Shown here: positions 1-11,300 of the stretch, in pieces | Layout of the letters: every line of letters begins with the position of its first letter | How positions within the stretch are numbered: the first letter of the stretch is position 1 | NCBI RefSeq assembly: GCF_009870125.1 | Contig: NC_046679.1 | Coordinates: 9,052,001-9,116,000 of the forward strand | Source: Drosophila pseudoobscura | Lineage: Eukaryota; Arthropoda; Insecta; Diptera; Drosophilidae | Direction of reading: 5' to 3' | DNA: 64,000 nucleotides | Notes under the pieces: generated by a model | What the model was told of the DNA's origin: nothing | The model's input: the letters and a program-made list of their open reading frames with translations, nothing else | Database searches by the model: none | Made by a program: the position numbers and the translations under genes

Positions 1-1946
1 GAAAGGAGCCACCCGCCCCCCACTGGTGGGTCATCGATGTGTGACTTTCGCCCGAAGGCCCTGAACGACACAGGAATCAAATGAAACAAAGCAGTCTCCA
101 GTCCCCCGCCCACACGTATACAGGGCAGGCGCGCCAGTAAAGAAGAGCTTCTTTGTTGTCTTGTTTTTATGTTGGTTGGTTGTTCCATTTCATTTGCAAC
201 GGAAGAGAAGCCATCACGCATAGCCGCCAGAGGTGAGTAATGCGTTCCATTAGCAATTACCTGGGCCAGAGAAAACAGAGCAAATAGTACTCTGCAGAAC
301 ATCATCAGCGATAAGAATCTATTTCTGAGTACAGAATTCCTTTATCAGACTCCGCCGTAAGACCCATAAGTACTCGCGGTACACGGTACGGAATCCCAAT
401 GCAAACAAGTGTCGACCAACGTGTCTCTCCATTTAATTGGATTCCGGAATTTCAAAGCCCCCAAAAAGGTACTATACGCGGTAAATGACCTTGAATACAT
501 GTGTCGCCTTGTGAAATCCAAATGTGTCCAACGAATTTTCCATGAAAAGCGAAATTTTTGTTTGAAAACGCGTCCATTTCAGGCGCTCAACTGGTTTTCC
601 ATTTGGGCAGTGGCCGGCGCAAAAAAAAAACCAACAAATAATGAATATCAACAAGTTGCGCGTACGAATTTAATTCACTTTTAATGCGTCATTATACAAT
701 TTTGCGACACGACAAATGATCATTCCCGATCTCGGTCTTCGGCTCTGTCTTCGGTTCGTCGTCGTCTCAAAGTTCACGATCATTATCAAAGAACAGCGAC
801 ATCTCGCATCATTGACATGCAAAAGTGATAAAAGAGATGCGAAAAGCAACAAGAAGAACGAATGAATGGCCCAGCCATAGGGCCGAAGTGCTAGATACCC
901 TGCAGTTTAGTCAGAGCAACCTTTGTATCCTATCTGATGGAAATTCCTGTTCCCAGTGTCACTAGAGACCAAATCTGATCTATGCATCTCTATCTGTGGG
1001 ACTAAATAGCAGAAGGACATGTACTCAACCCAATTGAATATTTCTAAATTATTTATTTCTTTGATCTAAACAAAAAACGGCAAGCCCAAAAACTCTTATC
1101 AGCGAAACTCGAGTCGTGCATCATGCACACGACATGTATGTTCTTTTTTCAATTCTTCGAACTTCTCTTCTGCAGCTTTCACTTGGGCATTTTCGCCAAA
1201 TCCTAAGACTCTCTGAAAGGGCATAAAAAAACAAACGGAAACTAAATAAAGCTCACGCTTTTAAAAATCAGGTTATTAATTCCGGAAAAACATATTTAAT
1301 GTGAAAGCAATTAAAACGATGCTGCTGCTGTATACATATTTATTATTTGTTGATTTTCGCTCGGCCACTGCCCAAATGTTAAATTAAAATTCAAATGAGT
1401 GAAAGTTCTGATTTATTTGATTACAAAACCTTTGAGAACTTAGAATCCAGATGGATACTGAAATAACAAAATATAATTGAATAAAACAGACATTGCCTGG
1501 CAGACCACCTTAACATGAGATCACTTTCTGTTGTCTGTTCAAATAACTATTGTGAAATGATATACCCACGAACATAGAATACTTTAATGTGTAAGTATCA
1601 ATCATTTGTACCCTGTATATGCCGTACAAAAGACAATGAATATTGAGAACAAAAAGTACCGGTGAGTGGTTTCTAACACCCGCTATACGCTATACATGGG
1701 GACATATGTACATATGCATATACCTATGTAGTACGAGTACTGGCAGTCGTTGTCTCTCTGTGTATCGTGGTTTGGTTCCATTTTAGAAACGATGACGCAT
1801 TGACGGAAATGTACATATTTACAAATGAACTGTTTTTTTTCGCAGACCAGAGACTCATTACACAGACAAACACCCGAGAAAAGGGCCCATAGATGATAAG
1901 ATTTCAATCACTAGAACTCTTCTCATTTCCATTTTGTCGCCCACAG
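1..1946. other. Non-coding upstream region of Ctl2
   Basis: No convincing coding exon is seen on either strand; open frames are short and lack splice context. A pyrimidine-rich acceptor ending in CCACAG at 1945-1946 sits just before the Ctl2 start codon, so part of this stretch is probably a 5' UTR intron of Ctl2. The transcription start cannot be placed. Confidence 0.5.
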
Positions 1947-1992
1947 ATCTCTTACAGCAACAGGCAGCAGCACAAGCAGCGGCACAGGCAAC

Positions 1993-4456
1993 ATGACTGA
2001 GAGCGAGGAACTGATGAACAAGTATGGCGAGCCCTTGCGCTATGATCGGAATTTCAAGGGACCACGTCAGCGGGATCGCAGCTGCACGGATGTGCCCTGC
2101 CTGCTGCTGTTCGTACTCTTCCTGGCTGGTTGGGGCTTCATTGCCCACTATGCGATCACCCATGGCGATCTCAACAAGCTGATGGTGCCGACGGACTCGT
2201 TCAATCAGAAGTGCGGCATCGATTCGCCTGTTCTGCACAAAAAGAATTTGTTCTTCTTCAATCTGGAGCAGTGCATTGACCCGCTCGTGCCGATTACTGG
2301 CTGCCCCACACCACAAGTAAGTGGTGATTCATACGATCAATGAGAGTAGAAATGCCTGAAACTTAAACCTTGATCCCTTGCAGGTATGCGTGGAGAGCTG
2401 TCCCACACAAACGTTCATCTGGGACACCATGCACGACAGCCTGAGCTATGAGGAGCTGAGGAGTCGGCTCATCTGTTTGACGGATGAGCACAAGGCGAAA
2501 ATTCGCAGCAAAGCCGATATGCAGCGGGCCATCGATCAGAATCTCTGCGCTCGCTGGTACATCAAGAGTGCGCCCTTCCTCAATCGCTGTTTATTCGAGT
2601 TCTCGCCACAGATGTGCGAGTTTATTCCCTCGTTTCTGCTGAAGGGCGGTCGGTCGCGTCGCCAGCTAATGCTGCCCGGCAATGCCACGTCGGAGCCGGA
2701 ACTGCAGGCCCAAGCCATGGCTCTGAGCATGTCTCAGGCTTTGGTGCTGCCGCAATCGAACGGCAGGCTGGAGCCCGTGGAAGAAGAGCCAGCGGTGCAG
2801 TGCCGACGAAGGCTGAACGATGCCGTGATCAAGGAGAAGATGAAACAAACGGACACACGGCTGGCCAAGATGGTGGGCAACCTGGTGGCGCATTTCTACA
2901 ACGGCACCCACGATGCCCAGCGGCTGGGCGAGGAGATTGTCGAGGATCTTGTCAATTCCTGGTCCATTATCCTGGTGGCCTGCTTCTGTACTTTGATCGC
3001 CTCGCTGGTGTTTATTGCCCTGATGCGTTGGCTCTCGGCGCCCATACTGTGGTTCTCTATCTTTGGCGTCCTCACCGGCCTTCTGGTTGCCATCTATTAC
3101 ACCGTCCGGCAGTACATCTTCTGGGAGAAGACGCCCACCGTCCCGATACATGGTCTCAATCTGCAGTCGACGGTGAAGAATGTTCTGCAGAACCAAAAGA
3201 CCTGGCTCTATCTGTCCATCTTTGTGGGCGTGTGTTTTGTGGTGATCCTGCTGTTGGTGATTGTCCTGCGGAAGCGCATCCGCATTGCCATCGCCCTGAC
3301 CAAGGAGGGCAGCAAGGCCGTCAGCAGTGTCTTCAGCACCGTCTTCTTTCCCATCTTCTCGTGGGTGCTCTTCATAGCCGCGATCGCCTTTGCCATCGGC
3401 GTGGGTCTCTATTTGGGCTCCATAGGACAACTATCGTTTCGCATGGTGCAGCGCCTGAACGAAGCCGGCGAAGTGACCAAGGAGCGCTGCGTGTGCGAGG
3501 GTCCAGCCATCAACTATACGGTGGGCAGTGCCTGCGATCCGCAGTTGTTTGAAAAGCACTGCTACAATCCGGAGGCCTCGACGACCGGCTTCTTCCAGCA
3601 ATCGCAGCGAGTGGCCTGCTCCCAGACGACATGCAGCTTCCTGGACATCGACAATCCGCCGCTGATCAAATGGGCCATTTTCTACAACATTTTCGGCTTC
3701 CTCTGGCTGAGCTTCTTTATTTCTGCCTTCAGCGACATGGTGCTGGCGGCCACATTTGCCAGCTGGTATTGGACGTTCAAGAAGCGCGATGTGCCCTACT
3801 TTACGCTGGCACGAGCCTTCGGCCAGACGGCCTTCTACCATTTGGGGACGCTGGCCTTTGGATCGCTCATCCTGGCCGTGGTGCGTCTCATCCGCCTGGT
3901 GCTGGAGTACATCAATGAGAAGCTGAAGAAGTACGACAATGCTGTGACCAGGGCGATACTCTGCTGCATGCGCTGCTTCTTCTGGCTGCTGGAGACATTC
4001 CTGAAGTTCCTCAATCGGAATGCGTACATCATGTGCGCCATCCATGGCAAGAGCTTTTGCACCAGCGCCAAGGATGCCTTCAATCTGATAATGCGCAACT
4101 TTTTGCGGGTCATAACCTTGGATCAGGTCACCGACTTTCTCTTCTTTATATCCAAGCTGCTGCTCACGGCCGGTGCGGGCGTGGCCACCTATTATTTTCT
4201 GGCCAACAATCCGGCCATTGTGCAGCTCCATCATAGGGCTGTGCCCACCACAGTCGTCGTGATAGCAGCCTTTCTCATAACCAGCGTGTTCTTTGGCGTC
4301 TACTCGACGGCCGTGGACACGTTGTTCTTGTGCTTCCTCGAGGATTGCGAGCGAAACGATGGCACGCCGGAAAAGCCCTTCTTCATGTCCAAGCAGCTAA
4401 TGAAGATTCTAGGAAAGAAGAACAAGCTGCCGCCACGTCAGCGTCGCAGCAAATAG
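1993..4456 (+). CDS. Ctl2: Choline transporter-like protein (CTL/SLC44 family), Ctl2
   Basis: Two coding exons, 1993-2316 and 2384-4456, joined in phase 0 across a 67-bp intron (GTAAGT to TTGCAG), encode 798 aa. The CTL/SLC44 family are multi-pass membrane proteins linked to choline or solute transport at the plasma membrane and mitochondria. What shows it: an N-terminal cytoplasmic stretch with YGEPLRYDR, a first membrane helix at about residues 35-55, a long cysteine-rich loop, a run of hydrophobic helices through the middle and C-terminal half, and the family-typical C-terminal LFLCFLEDCERNDG followed by a basic tail. Length fits the family. It converges on dgt6. The choice of the Ctl2 paralogue over other fly CTL genes rests on the dgt6 neighbour (CG11880 beside CG11881, from memory). 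The start is the first ATG after the 5' UTR acceptor at 1946. Confidence 0.88.
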
Positions 4457-5242
4457 AGGAAAATCGAAATGACAGTGCAAACTAAAAGATAATGGAAACT
4501 CATCTATATACATATATTTATAAATATTATTACATATATCCCATACCTTATCTATTGGGTTGTGAGCCCCATTGCTCAAAGCCTCAGAGGATGACGAGAA
4601 GTAGAGCTGCAATAAGATTTACATGAAATGTATGACAAATGCCACTTTTTTTTTACAGAATTTGCCAGTACTTTTAATCTCTCCAATCTCTAATCTCCCC
4701 TTTATAGTTACACTACTTAAACCCTATGTAAATTTGATTTGAAAAACGAAGACGGAGGAAGGAAACGTCTGTCTGGACATCATGTGATAAGCGCATACGA
4801 CACTAAAGACCAAAAGCAATATAAAACCTTTAAAAAAAAAAACATTTACACCCAGTGGTCGGCAGCAATGTATACCATCCCCACAAGATAGGGCCGTGCC
4901 GATCCACTGACACCAACAACCACACATATCTCTCGAGAACCATTTGATTTTTTGCATCCAAATTGGACATCATATATCGAATTTAATAAAATTGAATTCC
5001 CATGCAGTTTTGTTTACTTTTTTTGTTTCGCTTTGTACCCTCATTCCATTCCATTTCCATGAAAATGCTCAGTGTTTCATTCATTGGAAAGTCTGATTTT
5101 TGTATGGCAGAGCGAAAGTGCGACAAGAGATAAATGCTAGAACATAAGTTTTATAAATTTCGAATACATAAAATAATAAACATTAAATACTGCCACAAAC
5201 ACACAAAGCCGGCGGGTATCTATGATGGCCCCCAGTCCGTCG
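4457..5242. other. Convergent 3' region of Ctl2 and dgt6
   Basis: AT-rich non-coding DNA between the two stop codons. A plus-strand AATAAA lies at 4985-4990, and the same site reads TTTAAT at 4982-4987, which is ATTAAA on the minus strand. Another plus-strand AATAAA lies at about 5175-5180. The 3' UTRs of the two genes probably meet or overlap here. No gene seen. Confidence 0.5.
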
Positions 5243-7378
5243 CTAAATGGAAACATCCTTCAGCACGCTATCGCTGGTGTCGAGCAGGTCATCCCCAACG
5301 TCAAGCTGAAGAGCAAAGTTCTTCGATTCATCATTCAAGGCGTTCATTTCATTCTCCTTATTGTCGAAGGGGTCCTCGAACTGCTGCAAGACAGAAACCA
5401 CCATGAAAACTGAACTAAAATCTCACTGAAGACCACCACTGCACTCACATCCATTGTCCGGTCGTTGAGCAGAACGCGTGGCATTATTTGTTGTTGCATC
5501 GGTTCGTGGAGTGGCGTTTCGGGCACTAACGGATCCAGCCGGCCCGATGGTGATGTACTCAGATTCTGAACATTGCGCGAGAGATCCAGCACCTTCCTCA
5601 CAGCCGCACTCTTGGCCACCAGCGAGCTGTTGGCATTGGAAGACCGGGGGGGAATGCGCTCAATGCGTGTGCAATCATTGCAGCTCGACGGCGTCAATGG
5701 CTCGCTGACGGCAGGGGAAGATTCTGCAGGGGACGCTACTACAGTGGGCACGGGCACAACAATTCCACCTGGGGCATCGTCAAAGCCGAACGAGGCCTGC
5801 ATCTGCTTCCATTTGCTGCCCAGCGATGACAGATTGTGCTGCTGCTGCTGCTGCTGCGTGACGGACACTGAGGGTCTGGCCGTGGACTTGCCGATGGTGC
5901 GCAACAGCTGCATGGGATTGGCCACCCTGGATCGGTTCAGGGTGCAACTGAGATCACTGGACTGGTCAACGGCTTTCATTTTGCGCGCTGATCGTGGCGG
6001 TGCTGGGGCTAAAGAGGTTAAAGTTAAAGCATTATTATGATTACAATGGACAAAATGGGAATGTAAATTGTATACCCAGTAAACTGTTGCTGAACGTGTC
6101 CAGTTGTTTGGCCTTAAAGTCGTCCTGCAGGGGCAGCCGGACGTGCGCCGTGCGCATATTACCGCTGGCCAAATCGAATCGAATGGGCGGCGTGGACACC
6201 AGCTTCATGGCGATGCCATGGGCACGCATATCCAGGCGCGGAGTGCCAGCCACTGACTGTTGAAGCTGCGTCTGCGCCTGATGAAGGCTGCTGCTGCTGC
6301 CTGTCTTTTCCTCTCTGAGCCGAGCATTCAATTTCCGTTGAACTCTGGTCACCTGACTCTCCATCTCCGCCAGTTCAAGGCGCAGCGCTTGCAGTTCTTT
6401 GGTCACGACCTCGTTGGATTCGTTGTAGTGGTCGTTGGCATCCAGTTGCTCCGCAATCGTATCACTTACTCTGTTGAAGGCGCCCACCAGGGCATCTACA
6501 TTGGAGGCGCACATCGGCTCAGCATCGCTGTCGAGAAGCTGGCGCATGTCGGTTAATGTCTGGTCCATGGCTGCTTTGTTTTGATTGTGCTCTGCTTGCT
6601 TGGCCTGGAAGCGTTCGATCTTCTCTTTGAGGTCCCTGAGCGGTGACTCTAGTGTGGCATTGGTGGCAGCCGGCGCAGATATCTGCTGTTGCACAGCCAG
6701 TCGATTGCTTGCCACAAACTCTTCCAGGAAGACATTATCGTACAGACGTTTCTCGGGTATCTCCGTGATGACGGAAATCTCCGAAATGATTTGTCTGATT
6801 TTAAGGGTACCCTCTCGCAGAAGAGCCGAATTCCGTTCCATTTCCGCCACATACGACGATGCATACTCCTTCAGGAGGGAATTCTGCCTGCCCATCACCT
6901 TGACATTCAAGTCCCGCAGATGGGATGAACTCGTGTCCACGAGTAAGATTTTTTCACGTTGCTTGATCAGCTCCTGGACCACAAAGCCGACAAGGTCCAG
7001 CATAAAGTTAATGAACTTATGGCCACCGGGCATGACCACCAAATACGACTTGATGTTCGCCCACTGCAGCTGATGCTTCTCGTTCAAGTGCTTCAGGTAC
7101 TCCACGGTGCAGGAGCGGAAATTGGCCTCCGCCTTTTTGTCAGTAATTGGCCAGAAAAAGCGCCGCTTGAACTCCGCCGGATCCAGCAAACGGAACAGAT
7201 AGTACATCACCTGAAAGAACGCCGCCTGATTCGGCTTGAGGAACATGTCCCAGGAGAGCAGCTTTCGCATCTCCTCGCCCATTGGATAGAGTAGAGCCAG
7301 GCCCTGGAGCTTCTTGTGCAGCTTCTCGCTTTGCTCCTTCTCCTCCGCCTTCCAGGGTGCAATTACCGTGCGGTCCAT
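5243..7378 (-). CDS. dgt6: Augmin complex subunit Dgt6 (HAUS6 homologue)
   Basis: Three exons on the minus strand, 7378-6076, 6008-5449 and 5383-5243, join in frame to give 667 aa. The donors are GTATAC and GTGAGT and the acceptors TTTAG and TTGCAG. Residues 1 to about 230 match the HAUS6 N-terminal domain ([17 protein letters not shown] near the start; [17 protein letters not shown] further on). A coiled-coil region follows at about 240-400, then a low-complexity tail with a six-glutamine run near residue 486 and an acidic C-terminus. Augmin recruits gamma-tubulin to spindle microtubules and builds microtubules inside the mitotic spindle. Length is close to the D. melanogaster protein. The divergent spacer to Vha100-1 carries DRE sites, which suit a cell-cycle gene. 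Confidence 0.93.
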
Positions 7379-8386
7379 GCTCGCTTCTCATTCAGGCTAA
7401 ATTGGCTTAATTTGATTATTTTCCAATATGGCCCCAATGTTTGGTTGCTTTTTTTGTGCCCCGCCGCTTTGGTTTGAAGTTTCGCGTTCTGTCATATGTT
7501 CGAGTATGTGTGCACGATCATATCGATATTGCAGTATCGATAGTGGCAATTTAAATTGTAAATGTTCTTTCAGTGATTGGGATGCAGATATGTTTAAACC
7601 TCTACTCTTCCAATTATTGACAAAATCATCAACGGCACTTAAAAACACCCAGATTGAGCGCGCTCACCAGCACAACTTACTCAGGGCTTAATGATGAATT
7701 GGAAACGATAGTGCCGATTGTTAGTGAAAATAGTTTTAAAAATATCATAACGATGGCAATCATCCCATTGCTACCATAAATAGTATCGGTAGAGTCATCG
7801 ATACAGCATCACATCACTAACTCGTCGAATCGCTTGCTGGAATTTTGTGCACAAAATATTTATTTATTTATATTATAAACTAATAGGTAATTTGAATATT
7901 CAATACAACAGTAATATTCGTGGATGAATTGCGAGTGAAAAGCTCGCTGGATAGTGAAAAACCGAGTGAATTTGTGACTCATAAAGGGGCGGAACTAAAT
8001 GTCATCCGAGTCGAGTGCGAGTGCGGGGTACAACGTAGCACTTTCTTTTTGTCTGCAGCAGCGAAAAATCAATATGTGTATGGGGTATAGAAACCGAATC
8101 GGCTGTCGCACATACTGATATAGTATAGAGGCAGTGGACTGATTATGCAGATGTCTGGACGGGGACAAGTACCACTCACTCTCACGATAATCACATCAGT
8201 ATTACGAGCGTCAACAAAAATATAAAAACCAGTGTTCTTGTAATTTAAGATAACCGCACAGCAATGAGTCCCAGTCAAACTTTAAACTGCTCGTCGTCTG
8301 ATGATGATTCATTTAATATACGCATTTTTATTTATATGTAATTTGTAGAAAATCGGTAATCAGGCGTTGCTTTTAAGGCTGCAAAG
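7379..8386. promoter_or_regulatory. Divergent promoter spacer dgt6 / Vha100-1
   Basis: About 1 kb between the two start codons, with no credible coding exon. It holds DRE-type sites: TATCGATA at 7521-7528 and 7535-7542 and CATCGATA at about 7797-7804. An acceptor (TTTGTAG) ends at 8348, 38 bases before the Vha100-1 ATG, so the right end includes a 5' UTR intron of that gene. Confidence 0.7.
7521..7542. promoter_or_regulatory. Paired DRE sites (TATCGATA x2)
   Basis: Two exact TATCGATA palindromes 14 bp apart, 143 bp upstream of the dgt6 start codon. This is the DREF-binding element (Ohler core motif 2) typical of Drosophila replication and cell-cycle promoters. Confidence 0.75.
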
Positions 8387-11300
8387 ATGGGTTCGTTGTT
8401 CCGTAGCGAGGAGATGGCTTTGTGCCAGCTCTTCCTACAAAGTGAGGCTGCCTACGCCTGCGTGTCGGAGTTGGGCGAGCTAGGCTTGGTGCAGTTCCGT
8501 GATGTGAGTACCTCTAATATGTCCGAAGAGTCTTGGATTTACCTATTTTGCTATCTATTTCTCAGCTCAATCCCGATGTGAACGCCTTCCAGCGCAAGTT
8601 CGTCAATGAGGTACGCCGCTGCGATGAGATGGAGCGCAAGCTGCGCTACTTGGAAAAGGAGATCAAGAAGGATGGCATTCCCATGCTCGACACGGGCGAG
8701 AGTCCCGAGGCACCACAGCCCCGTGAAATGATCGACTTGGAGGTGAGTTCTAGAGTCTAATAATAGAGCATGTATGGAATTCTATGGCTTCTTCGCGTCT
8801 GTTTTTTACAGGCCACCTTTGAGAAACTGGAGAACGAGCTGAGGGAAGTCAACCAGAATGCCGAGGCATTGAAACGTAACTTTCTGGAGCTGACCGAACT
8901 GAAGCATATTCTGCGCAAGACGCAGGTCTTTTTCGACGAGGTAAGCATGCGGTTTCGCAGCAGCTCTAGTACGTGGCGGAGGTTGGCACTAAACCCAAAA
9001 ATTAAACCAGTCCCAGTCGTCGGACAATTCCTAATTTCCAATTAACATACTATGTCTCAAAAGAAAAAAAAAAAACAACAAAAAAACTAACTAACTTTTC
9101 TAAGCAATAACCCGAGAACCTGCACCGACAACACAAGTGTGGCAAGCAGCCTCTGGTTTTTGGTTTCATAAGCAATCTCTATACTATCCCCCGCCCCAAT
9201 TCCACGGTTGAGTCCAGAAACACAAGACAACACACAACAAACACAACTCTTGGCACATCCCTCAGATGTGAAGTTCTTTTTTTGGCATAATTCTGCCCTC
9301 AGACGAGATATGTGCTTTCCTCTTCGTTTGATTTTTGTACAAAATACTTACTGTAATTGTTTTTTGTATTCTCGTGTGTTAGTTAGATATCAGTTTATGT
9401 TTATTTGTTTCGATTCGATCCCTCAAATGCTTTTTTTCCTCCAACTATGCCGAATCTGTACATATATATATTTATGTATATATATATATTAATTATCTGT
9501 ATGCCAGCACCGACCCCCCTCTCCTTATTGTTTAGTATTAATTTAATGATCTTTTTTTTTTGCTATTTTTGGTTATTTTATGATTCGTTTTTTCGTTTTG
9601 TTTTTCCATATCAATCAATATATCCAATCAATCCAACCACACCTTGACCAAAACAAAAAAAAACACCCAAACCAACCCACACAAAAAAACAACAACACAC
9701 ACCACACACACACACACACCCCGTACTGCCCGTCCTGCCCGTTCTGCCGCCGCCGCCCCGGTTGTGTTGTCAGTCGGTGCCCACGGTGTACCAGTCGAGT
9801 GTCCCCCGTTCATCAAACAAATATCGGCGCCTTCTGCAGATGGCCGACAATCAGAACGAGGATGAGCAGGCGCAGCTGCTGGGCGAGGAGGCGGTGCGTG
9901 CCAGCCAGCCGGGCCAGAACTTGAAACTTGGGTAAATATTGCTGTAGTCGGAAAACCAACAACAACAGCAGCAGCAACAACAAGCAAAACCCCACACAAC
10001 AAATATGGGAAAACTAAACTCAGTGCCAAAAAATCGTCAAAAAAAAAAAAGAAAGAAAAATCAAACTCGACTCTTGCTCGCTCTTTGTCTCGCACTCCTG
10101 CTCTTCTCCAATTCGGCTGTTCTATGATACTCTTGCAGAGGGTGTCACTTTCTAAAAATCTATTCTGTCCTTCCGTTTATCTGTTTCTATGCATAAAAAG
10201 TCTCCCAGTTGTACTATGCCATAGAATATTGCTATTACCGATCTGCAAGGGTATCAAAAGCGTCGGTGCCCGAAGCTAGTTGTGTGTTTTTCTGTTTCGC
10301 CTATTCCTTGTCCCCCTCCCACCCACCAGGTGTTATCTCCATATGTACAGTTACAATGTATTTTACATATATTTGTGTGTTTGTGTGTATGTATGTGTCA
10401 GTCCCATAAATAACTGTCTATCGGTATGCTATCCACACGTTAGTTCCGGTATCGATAGGCTTTGGCTATCGAAGCTTACAAATCGAATTCAAACATAAAA
10501 ATCGAATTCAAAAAATCACAAAATCTACATAACGTTTGCTGTGGTGTCGGTTTCCATTCTATCCATTTGGCTATGCTCAACTATACTATCCCCCTCTCCT
10601 GTCCAGAGTCCAAACCCAACCCCAACAAACAATCCAGACACATATCCACACGATACGACTCGTATAAATTCTAATTTGGAGGCGGTTCTTGACTAACCAG
10701 CGTGCTAATAACTAGCCATAAGTTGTATCTACTTAGCTTATGTAAAATGCCTAGCCGAAAAGCAAAGATCGAAATCACATTTTGAAAACCTGAATTTCTA
10801 GCAAGAAGGCGGTGTGAACCAAACCACCGAGTCGATGACGCGCGCCCTTATTACCGATGAGGCGCGCACCGCTGGTGCTTCCATGGGCCCCGTTCAGCTC
10901 GGGTACGTATCCAGGATTTGGCAGGCACAACACACACATTCCACCGAATCGGCCTAAGAAATATTTCTTTCGCATAGCCTACTACAACTATTTATATACT
11001 ATACATATAACCATATAACTTTGTACGATCTCAACAAATGCCACACAAAATTATTGCTTACTGCCGCCGCCAATGCCAAAAAAAACTAAGCCGCCACTGC
11101 CGCGCTTCAACAGAAACAGAACCAAACCGAACTGAACCGAATCCACAATCCATTCCCTCAGAACATCCAAATAACAGCTCCAATCGCATGGAAGGAGTCT
11201 GGTTTCAAGCAATAATTTTCTGTGCAAATCCTACCCCAGAAAAAGAATAGCAACAACTAAATCAAACGTCCTTCTCTTCTTATGCTTCCTCTCTTCCCCC

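Noticed and set aside
2614-3552. Long plus-strand frame (312 aa) and minus-strand frames inside Ctl2
   Set aside because: These are shadows of the GC-rich Ctl2 coding exon in other frames, with no splice or start support.
7397-7648. 83-aa minus-strand open frame just upstream of dgt6
   Set aside because: It overlaps the DRE-rich dgt6 promoter and 5' UTR, has no family resemblance, and its sequence is explained by promoter DNA.
9580-10095. Open frames on both strands around 9.6-10.1 kb
   Set aside because: They run through CA-rich and CAA-rich intron sequence of Vha100-1. Only the 9774-9931 exon is supported, in one frame.
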